A DNA stretch of 64,000 nucleotides from Symbiodinium natans (lineage: Eukaryota; Sar; Dinophyceae; Suessiales; Symbiodiniaceae). Position numbers and translations under genes: made by a program. Location: NCBI GenBank assembly GCA_905221605.1, contig CAJNDS010001247.1, positions 1 to 64,000 of the forward strand, written 5' to 3'. Of the stretch, positions 18,128 to 25,546 are shown in pieces (positions within the stretch are counted from its first letter, which is position 1; each line of letters starts with the position of its first letter). Below the pieces are notes generated by a model, which had not been told where the DNA came from, searched no databases, and saw only the letters and a list, made by a program, of their open reading frames with translations.

Positions 18128-19993
18128 ACCCATAAAGCCTTCACCGAAGTCATTTTCAAGTGACCGTTTGGTAGACTGACCAGACATGTATTCATCAGGG
18201 TCGTAGTCAAGGGAAGACTGCGACTGCTGAGGCTGGATGAAAGTCATGAAGCGGGTCATCATCACCTTGACTTCCTGTATGCTCTGTTCAGTGGCAGCAA
18301 GACGATCAGTGATGTCCAGTTGGGCTCTTTCGGGCACAGGCCTGGGAGTGCGAGATCTGTCCGAGAGATCTCTTGGCGCATGAACGGTAGGTTGCTGTTT
18401 AGATTTGCCTTTTCCTTTGCCCTTAGCAGCAGAAGTGAACGAAGGAGCTTTTGGGTTATCATCCTGCAAACGTGGTGGCCGCAATGCTCTGGCTTGCGAT
18501 TCAAACGAGAGGAATTGAAAATCGTTGGCAGTTTTCGTGACAGTAGGAGCTTTGGGAGCCTTCCTCGTGGAAGTAATTGAGATGCGATATCTCTGAAAAT
18601 CCGAGAAGAGATAGGTGGAGGATGTCGGAGGGACATCCTCAGATCGAACAATCCAAGACGCCTTGCCGCTTCTACAACGTCTAGACAAAGGGTCAACCGT
18701 AACCCTCCAGCCAAGTTTCGCGCAAAAGTCTTTAACCTCGGAGTCAATAAACTCAACTGGTATACCTGAAATGGAAAAGCCAGGGGTACCGTCTTGACCC
18801 AGCTTGTTTCGAATGTTTTTGGCAATTTCTGGCTCAGCCCTTAAAGCCCAGACTCCTTGCTTACAAAAAGCACCGAGATGACGAAACTCATGCATGAGAG
18901 TCTGAACTTCGGGAGCTTCCAGGGGGATTCCCGCTTGTTTAAGCCAAACAATAGAAATGGTCTCTTTGAACTCAAGCGGGACATCAAGAATGACGGAGGA
19001 AGGTTTAGATTTGGAGAGAAGCCCTTTAATCTTAGAAGCGGGAACCCGAATGAAGCAGGTATAAGAGTTTTGGGCTGAGTCCCAAGAGATCTTCCAAACA
19101 TCAATGATGTGTTTCTGGTCCTCATCCAGCAAAGAGGAAATCGTAGAAAGTTGCAGAGATTTGCTGGCTTTGGGAAAAGAAAGGGAATCAAATCCCTGAA
19201 TAAGCGCAGAAGGAATGTGACATCTTATCACAGAGGTGTTTTTGTCTTGAAGGGAAATATGCACAACTTCCCTTTTGGTGACGGGCTGCAGCGGTTTTGC
19301 GGAAATACAATGAATCCAAACTTGCAAGTCAATTTCACGATCCGGAAGCCCTTCTTGACTCTGAATGAACGGGATTATGGCCATTGTGGGCCTGCACCCA
19401 TTAATGGCTAGGTCCCGCGGGGCAACAAGCGCAATAGTGGCATTCGAGTGCCGACATTTACTGTAAAGTTGACACGCGAGGGAAGAATCAGATATCATAG
19501 CAACAGCATTAACATCCGGCTTGATGTCTTCACAATTCTTAGTTGGAACATTCCAAGCTTTCGGGTCAAGTTTGAGGACCGACTTAACCTGTTTGGGAGG
19601 AACATAACTTTTGTCCTTAGCATGTTGTTCAGTAGTGGGCTTCGGGGCAGGGCCAGCTGAAGGGGCCTCCACAGGGTTGCCAGCCTTAAGAGGAAGGATA
19701 CCTAATCTTTTGGTCGCCGCAAGAAACATATCGAACACAACTTTGTTGTCGGATTGTTGCAACATCCGCTTCGTAAGCTTGGAATCGCAAAGAAGAACCA
19801 TTCTAATTTGTGCAGGAGCAAAACCGGCGTGTGAAGCTTTGATGCGTTGTGTAAGTATGCCAATATCCTTATTGGTGATGTCAGCGGCGCCTCCGATGAG
19901 AAGAATGTGCTGTGACATATCCCGAACGTCAACAGTCAACTGGCTTAAGGAGCAAGGGTTAAGAGAAACCACGGTCAAACATCGGCTGCGCAT
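18125..19993 (-). CDS. Retrotransposon ORF2, unknown N-terminal part of polyprotein
   Basis: A frame of 622 codons from ATG at 19993; a TTG lies one codon upstream and the frame is open back to a TAG near 20055. No fold is recognised. A mixed alpha/beta N-terminal half is followed by a Pro/Ala/Lys linker, a KGKGKGKSK basic patch at about residue 522 (likely nucleic-acid binding), an Arg/Pro-rich segment, and a possible short coiled coil around 558-585 before an acidic end. This is the order expected of a nucleic-acid-binding region upstream of an endonuclease-reverse transcriptase. The start overlaps the end of ORF1 by 35 nt in another frame, so it may be reached by reinitiation or a frameshift. 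Confidence 0.75.
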   Translation of the reverse strand: MRSRCLTVVSLNPCSLSQLTVDVRDMSQHILLIGGAADITNKDIGILTQRIKASHAGFAPAQIRMVLLCDSKLTKRMLQQSDNKVVFDMFLAATKRLGILPLKAGNPVEAPSAGPAPKPTTEQHAKDKSYVPPKQVKSVLKLDPKAWNVPTKNCEDIKPDVNAVAMISDSSLACQLYSKCRHSNATIALVAPRDLAINGCRPTMAIIPFIQSQEGLPDREIDLQVWIHCISAKPLQPVTKREVVHISLQDKNTSVIRCHIPSALIQGFDSLSFPKASKSLQLSTISSLLDEDQKHIIDVWKISWDSAQNSYTCFIRVPASKIKGLLSKSKPSSVILDVPLEFKETISIVWLKQAGIPLEAPEVQTLMHEFRHLGAFCKQGVWALRAEPEIAKNIRNKLGQDGTPGFSISGIPVEFIDSEVKDFCAKLGWRVTVDPLSRRCRSGKASWIVRSEDVPPTSSTYLFSDFQRYRISITSTRKAPKAPTVTKTANDFQFLSFESQARALRPPRLQDDNPKAPSFTSAAKGKGKGKSKQQPTVHAPRDLSDRSRTPRPVPERAQLDITDRLAATEQSIQEVKVMMTRFMTFIQPQQSQSSLDYDPDEYMSGQSTKRSLENDFGEGFMG

Positions 19994-22604
19994 CAAAGCT
20001 AGCAGCTTGGGCCGAAGCCATAGCCGAGCGCAGATCCACTCTGTCCAGCCCTAACCCCTGAAAGGACACAAGACAGAGGAGACCGAGAAGACTGGAGACT
20101 AAGCTTGACTGCAGAAAGGTTGCCGTGGCCGCGAAGATGTAGCCAGCGAGACTGCGTTCCTGGGCCAGGGGCTGGTTGGAGCGTAAACTTTGGGAGTGGT
20201 CAACGGCGTGCCTTGAGGACAGAACAGGAAACTTATCCTGCGCGCGACAGAAAGAGAAACAGCTCGTACCAAGAGTATTGTCACCCCCGCCTGTGAGCTC
20301 GGAGATATGAAGGCGAATGTTGCAAGAAGCCCGCAGTGCCAGCAAGAAACGGCCCTTATCCCCTGCAACGAAGATCAGGGGGTTCTCATGTGAAAGCCTC
20401 CGATATTGAGGCCCGGGCTGAGAGCTCACTATTTCATAGACTCTGAATCCCATCTCATACAGGTCCGAAACCCCCAATCCAATGGGAACTTTGAGGACGC
20501 CCTGTCTGGCATCGTTGGTTTGCTCTCCGTTGATGGGAGCCGTCATCAGAACAGGCATGGCAATGGTTTTGCGCTTGGCCAAAGTCGAATCCACTTGAAT
20601 CTGAAAGTATGGCCGAACATCACCCTCCATACTAGTGTCGCTCTCATTAGCAACGTATTCCGCAGTCCTTGAGGGGTGACTCGAACTTACCACGCTGGAG
20701 CACTTAACAACAGGAGATCTGGTTCTGGCTCTTGGCGGAGTAGGAGGAGCAGGAGGGACAGCAGGTTTGCGAGAAGAGGAGGCATCAGTGTCTGCCTTGT
20801 CAGAATGCAGAACAGTGCCAGGCGGCTTCTTTGAAGATTTGGCAACGAATTGTTCATGCCTCTCCCATCCTTCCGCAACGAAGGAGTGCTCTAAGGAATG
20901 CAACTTGTCCTTATGAGCATCGTACTGGGCTTGGTAGAAGTTAAGCAAACGGTAAGGCATGCACCTTGACATTTGGCAGTGTTGGATCCACGATCCAATC
21001 TTGCGGAAGGTCTTATCCGCCCAACGGTTTTGATTCCGAATGCGACAGAAAGGACAGTACAGTTGGCCTTGCCAGGAAGCGCGTTCAATCAGGACGGAAA
21101 GTGGTGCCATGGCTTCACATCTAGCACCAGTAGCAGAGCAGACACCGGGAGAAATCATCTCCTCAGGCAAATTCCACTGGTTCCTCTGCTCAAAGGACAA
21201 TACAAGCCCTTGGCTGTAGCCTATAAGGGGGTCTTCATCCTTCTTACAGTCGGAAGCTTGTCCTTCTTTGACCTCGGACCTGGACGAAACAGGCACAGGT
21301 GGTTCCTGACCTGTTTCTTCTTTAACGGGCTTGGATTCGTGCCTCTGCTCAGGATGCTTCTCCTGAGCCTCATGGGAGGAATCTGAGGACTCAGAACCAC
21401 CTCCTCGAAGTGGGCCAAGAGCATCAATAAGTCCACCAAAGTCTGTGTGTTTGAACTCATCTGAGTTCCACGCGTGTCCATCCGGGGTGAACTGCACGAA
21501 GTGGTTGTTGTGATGGAAGAGATACGTCGTGTGGGAGAATTCATCTCTCCCAAACATGTACACCTTGCCATGGTCCAAAGAGATGACGACAACCTTTCTA
21601 CACAACAATTGTGAAAGAGCAGCAATGGCGGTCTGATCACCCCACGTCTTGTCATGGGCTAAACGAGCCGACAGAGGTCCAGGAATGAGCTGCGCAAGAG
21701 CACGCTTTTTCAGTCGCGACCAAGCACGTTGTTGGTGGCAAAACGACTTATAAAGACAGGTGTCGTTACCTGTGTTGAACCTGAACTTCATACGATGACA
21801 CTTGACCCACTTCAGACGAGCAGAGACACAGTTGACTTGAAGACCCACCTTGCTCCAAGGGGTTGTCGCCTGGTCTTTTTGAACCATATGCGGGACTTCT
21901 GAGAGAAAGCAAAGCAGGGCGAGAATAACGACAAACCCCATCTGGAAAGCAAAGTGACAAGTTGCGAGCTCGAAGCAGGAGTTCGTGACATACCCTGCGT
22001 GAGACTGCACAATGCCATTGCGATGGGAAATCAACTTCCCTTCCACGCCGTTTGGCATGGTCAACGCCTGAGCCATGGCCCAGGGCATGAGGGTGAGACC
22101 GATCATGACGGGGCGCATACCTGCGGGGCAACTCCACGGCCTACGGGTTTGATGTTCCCCTTTTGAGCCTAGCTTGGGCACACCTCGGGTGACGCGAGAA
22201 CTCAGCACGAGGGAAACACCAATCAAACTGAAGCTGAACGCGACGCTGCAGCATTTTTTAGCAGTTGCGGAGTCAGATGCCTTGCTCTGCAGAAGGTACC
22301 TTGGCTGATTGACAGTCAACGTCAACAAAGACTGGTTAGTTGGTGCGGGCAGAGAGACGAGACCATACAAAGGACAGCGAACAACGAATCGAGTATGGAC
22401 AGAGTGGATCTGCGGACCCATGAACTCCGGAGAGCCCTGAATGAAATCCAGTGGGTTGGCTTGCAATGGACAATCAGAGCTGGAAGCGGTCATATACATA
22501 ATGACCATAACCATCATGCTCAAACACATTTTGAGCGTCTTTCTCCAAGCATTGGAGGGGTGACCCCATTCGAGCCCCTGCCCTCCCCCACTAGAAGGCG
22601 CCAT
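19959..22604 (-). CDS. Retrotransposon ORF1 with OTU-like protease domain
   Basis: A frame of 881 codons from an ATG in good context (CCCATGGCG). Hydrophobic segments lie near residues 27-40, 118-136, 219-236 and 821-848. Residues about 270-380 look like an OTU cysteine protease: NTGNDTCLYKSF with candidate nucleophile Cys283, then WGDQTAIAALSQLL followed by KVVVIS, and HHNNHFVQF with candidate His368. The usual Asp three residues before the Cys is Asn here, so activity is uncertain. Around 517-548 there is a C-x2-C-x21-H-x5-C motif, then a Pro-rich linker. The OTU domain could remove ubiquitin from host or element proteins, or process the element's own product; neither is shown by sequence. 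A separate ORF1 with protease-like and membrane-like parts is unusual for a LINE. The OTU call is from motif recognition only. Confidence 0.7.
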   Translation of the reverse strand: MAPSSGGGQGLEWGHPSNAWRKTLKMCLSMMVMVIMYMTASSSDCPLQANPLDFIQGSPEFMGPQIHSVHTRFVVRCPLYGLVSLPAPTNQSLLTLTVNQPRYLLQSKASDSATAKKCCSVAFSFSLIGVSLVLSSRVTRGVPKLGSKGEHQTRRPWSCPAGMRPVMIGLTLMPWAMAQALTMPNGVEGKLISHRNGIVQSHAGYVTNSCFELATCHFAFQMGFVVILALLCFLSEVPHMVQKDQATTPWSKVGLQVNCVSARLKWVKCHRMKFRFNTGNDTCLYKSFCHQQRAWSRLKKRALAQLIPGPLSARLAHDKTWGDQTAIAALSQLLCRKVVVISLDHGKVYMFGRDEFSHTTYLFHHNNHFVQFTPDGHAWNSDEFKHTDFGGLIDALGPLRGGGSESSDSSHEAQEKHPEQRHESKPVKEETGQEPPVPVSSRSEVKEGQASDCKKDEDPLIGYSQGLVLSFEQRNQWNLPEEMISPGVCSATGARCEAMAPLSVLIERASWQGQLYCPFCRIRNQNRWADKTFRKIGSWIQHCQMSRCMPYRLLNFYQAQYDAHKDKLHSLEHSFVAEGWERHEQFVAKSSKKPPGTVLHSDKADTDASSSRKPAVPPAPPTPPRARTRSPVVKCSSVVSSSHPSRTAEYVANESDTSMEGDVRPYFQIQVDSTLAKRKTIAMPVLMTAPINGEQTNDARQGVLKVPIGLGVSDLYEMGFRVYEIVSSQPGPQYRRLSHENPLIFVAGDKGRFLLALRASCNIRLHISELTGGGDNTLGTSCFSFCRAQDKFPVLSSRHAVDHSQSLRSNQPLAQERSLAGYIFAATATFLQSSLVSSLLGLLCLVSFQGLGLDRVDLRSAMASAQAASFDAQPMFDRGFS

Positions 22605-22651
22605 GGGACTATAGTGGCTGCTACTCAAAAGCTAGATCACCTGAGCCACTA
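22605..22651 (-). other. Retrotransposon 5' untranslated leader
   Basis: 47 nt lie between the right target-site duplication and the ORF1 ATG; the minus strand begins TAGTGGCTCAGGTGATC. If this is the true 5' end the leader is very short, so any internal promoter must lie in or overlap ORF1, or the copy relies on outside transcription. A slight 5' truncation cannot be excluded. Confidence 0.6.
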
Positions 22652-22667
22652 GATGAAAAAGGGTGCC
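22652..22667. repeat. Target-site duplication, right copy
   Basis: Exact copy of 13363-13378. It continues directly into the rest of the family A element (CTTTTTTGCTTAAAGGGG), which fixes the insertion boundary at the element's 5' end. Confidence 0.92.
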
Positions 22668-22828
22668 CTTTTTTGCTTAAAGGGGTTTATAAGGGAACTT
22701 AAACCAATCAAAAAGGGAATAAGGGTACTACTGGGCATCCTAGCACTCCAGAGATCGACTACTAAGGTGCGAGCTCTGGTGCTGTGGTGCCAGGGTCCTC
22801 CGTAACCTGCTGGCTTGATAGGCTTGAC

Positions 22829-22943
22829 TTGGCTACACTCACTCAGAAGGGTAGCCAAAAATCAAAATTTTAGCTGCCTTATTAAGAAACCCAATAAACC
22901 CAAAAAGGCTAAGGATCTAAAGTTACAGTAAAGTACCACAAAG
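22829..22943 (+). mobile_element. 112-115 bp repeat with 5-bp flanking duplication, copy 1
   Basis: TTGGCTACACTC...ACCACAAAG is shared with 43985-44096 at high identity, with an extra ACTC here. It is flanked by TTGAC and TTGAG, a near 5-bp duplication. There are no clear terminal inverted repeats and no coding capacity, so it is either a SINE-like or a small non-autonomous element. Confidence 0.7.
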
Positions 22944-23343
22944 TTGAGTTTCTAGTAGGGCTTGTTACGGTTCAATACTCTTGCCTTGGTGCTTGGTGGT
23001 ATAAAGGTTCTAACCGTTCGGAGGTACCGGTTTCCTCTTTCGTCAGGAGAGGTTCTGAGCGGATTTTCGTTTCGGGCCAGACCCCAATCCCTAAACCTAG
23101 ACCAAACTGCCCTGAACGCTGAACCCCAGACCCTAAACCCTAAACTCTAAGCCCCCTAAAGCCTCCTTGAAGTTCCTAGACCCTAAACCCTAAACCCTAA
23201 ATCCTAAACCCTAAATCCTAAACCCTAACTCAGCCCAGCAACGATTCTGCCAGAGGTGTGGGAAGAATCTGGCGCCAAGCTCCGCTTGGCTGTGTGATCT
23301 GCGCGGTCGCCATAGAAGGACCTTTGAAGGTGCCCAGTGGGGC

Positions 23344-23589
23344 TTAGGGTTGGGGTTTAGGGTTTAGGGTTTAGGGTTTAGGGTTTAGGGTTTAGGGTTT
23401 AGGGTTTAGGGTTTAGGGTTTAGGGTTTAGGTTAGGGTTTAGGGTTTAGGGTTTAGGGTTTAGGGTTTAGGGTTTAGGGTTTAGGGTTTAGGGTTTAGGG
23501 TTTAGGGTTTAGGGTTTAGGGTTTAGGGTTTAGGGTTTAGGGTTTAGGGTTTAGGTTTTAGGGTTTAGGGTTTAGGGTTTAGGGTTTAG
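23344..23589 (+). repeat. Longest canonical (TTTAGGG)n tract
   Basis: About 35 units with only two irregular ones (GTTAGGG near 23428 and TTTTAGGG near 23553). It is the longest near-pure canonical tract in the window, about 0.6 kb past the interrupted family A element. Confidence 0.9.
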
Positions 23590-25436
23590 AGTTTTGGGTG
23601 TGGGGCTTGGGGGTTGGAATTAGGGTTCAGGGTTCCCTGCAAGCCCTGGTAAACCTCACAACCTGAGCCGGCCGAAGGAAAAAAAAACGCGCATCCCATG
23701 AGTCAACAGGAAGCCTCATGAGTAAAGATCTATGCGGAGGTTTAGGGTTTAGGGTTTAGGGTTTAGGGTTTAGGGCTTAGGGTTTAGGGTTTAGGGTTGA
23801 GGGCTTAGGGTTTAGGGTTTAGGGCAGGCTTAGGGTTTCGGATGCTACTCGATGGGAATCCCTCCAAATTACGGCCCCAGTACCTACTACATAGACACAT
23901 GGGCCCTTAGCGTCTGCGGCTTTCTCTTGCTAAACCCTAAACCCTAAACCCTAAACCCTAAACCCTAAACCCTAAACCCTAAACCCTAAACCCTAAACCC
24001 TAAACCCTAAACCCTAAACCCTGGGGAACCGACCCGCAACCTACAGATTCGCATGCCCATCATCACGTCGGCCTTTCCGAAGTAGTGGGTATTTGGGGGA
24101 CCACAGTCCCGAAACCAGAAATCTCCCTCTAAACCCTAAACCCTAAGCCCTAAGGGCCTAGACCCTAAACCCTAAACCCTGATCCCTAAACCCTAAACCC
24201 TAAACCCTAAACCCTAAACCCTAAACCCTCACCCCTTCCCCGAAGAAAAAGTATAGGAAATTGACCACCCTCCCCCCCTCTTTTCTCTCTATTCATTTTT
24301 GAATTATTCACGCGCATGCACCGTGTAAATGCTTGCAATAATGGTAGAAAAGACCCCCCCAAAAAAATCCAACAACCCAAAGAGCCCTACAGAACTGTAA
24401 ACCCTAAAACCCCTAAACCTCCTGAAGGGTTTAGGGTGTAGGGTAACCAAAATCCTACGAACTTTCATGCCGCAGCGCGGGAAAAGGTGGCGCTGGCTCT
24501 TTGGCACGCGCCTGTGGACCGGGACAAGAGCCGGGCACGCAGAGAACATAAGCCCCACAGGGTGTAGGGCTCCGTGAGTCTGGGGTTTAGGGTTTAGGGC
24601 TGGGGTTTAGGAATTCGGGTTGATCAAAATCATGGGCGCACCCCCCAGCTGCGTTGCAGCGCCGGCAACTGAAGAGGTCTCTCAACCCGAAACTCTAAAC
24701 CCTAAACCCTAAACCACAAACCCTAAACCCCAAACCCTGACTCTAAACCCTAAACCCTCAACCCTTCACGGCCCGCAGCACCCAAGACCTGATCGTCGCA
24801 CCCTAAACGCATAGGAAACCAGGCTTTGGGGGTTTACCTGGGACTGTCTTTACCTACAGATTAATGGGTTTAGGGTTTTTGGTTTAGGGTTCAGGGTTTA
24901 GGGTTATTCGTGGGTCATACAGGTATACCTGCTAGTTAAGGAAAGTTACTACTAAACCGTAGGTAAATCGGGACTCAGGCAGGGTTTTGGTTTAGGGCTT
25001 AGGGTTTAGGGTCTGCAAGAGAGGGGATATATGGGCGTATTGAGGGCCTATCCGGGGAGTAAGGGCCCTATTACACCCTACCCTTGCAACCCTAGACCCG
25101 TGCTTTGGGTTCAGGGTTTAGGGTTTAGGGTTTAGGGTTTAGGGTTTAGGGTTTCGGGTTTAGGGTTTAGGGTTTAGGGTTTAGGGTTTAGGGTTTAGGG
25201 TTTAGGGTTTAGGGTTTAAGGTTTAGGGTTTAGGGTTTAGGGTTTAGGGTTTAGGGTTTAGGGCCCAGAAGCCCAGCCTCATAAGCGCAGCTCGTCCGCG
25301 TCGGGCGGTGGGAAGCAGCAGCATGCGAAGCTCTCCTGAACAACCTCGACAGGGAGGCATAGAAAAATAACAATCCCTATATTACCCTTAGAAGGAGGAA
25401 TATATAATATGTATATACATACTTTTAATTAGTTTA

Positions 25437-25546
25437 TTTTTTTTTTTTTTGGGGGGGGGGAGGGGGGGGGGGGGGGGGGGAGTGGGGGGGGGGGGGTTTG
25501 TTTGGGCAGGCTTGTGGGTGGTTGGGTGGGGGGGGGGGGGGGGGGG
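25437..25546 (+). repeat. T-run followed by long G-rich tract
   Basis: A run of about 14 T passes directly into G runs interrupted by single A or T bases, then a second G run after a GGGTGGTTGGGTGG stretch. It is strongly G-quadruplex-prone on the plus strand. Run lengths may be unreliable. Confidence 0.8.

Larger units (their letters stand above)
13379..22651 (-). mobile_element. Compact four-frame non-LTR retrotransposon
   Basis: The insertion of 9273 bp is bounded by a perfect 16-bp target-site duplication and carries no telomeric repeats inside, unlike everything around it. Read on the minus strand it has a 47-nt leader, ORF1 (22604-19959), ORF2 (19993-18125), ORF3 with endonuclease and reverse transcriptase (18124-15059), ORF4 (15062-13425), and a 46-nt tail region. 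There are no terminal repeats and no integrase. The apurinic-type endonuclease before the reverse transcriptase places it among LINE-type elements that insert by target-primed reverse transcription. No poly-A or simple-repeat tail is seen at the 3' end (13379). The clean duplication and the long open frames suggest a recent, near-full-length copy. The clade cannot be fixed without a tree. Confidence 0.9.
13342..22743. mobile_element. Family A element interrupted by the retrotransposon
   Basis: The left arm at 13342-13378 starts CTAGGTTGCCCAGTAACC. The right remainder at 22652-22743 ends ACTGGGCATCCTAG. Joined across the insertion they match the intact copy at 8347-8459 in order and content. 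The inverted-repeat element was therefore in place before the retrotransposon arrived. Confidence 0.85.

Noticed and set aside
13379-22651. LTR retrotransposon or DNA virus-like element
   Set aside because: No terminal repeats, no integrase or capsid motifs; an apurinic-type endonuclease plus a LINE-style reverse transcriptase and a 16-bp duplication fit a non-LTR element.
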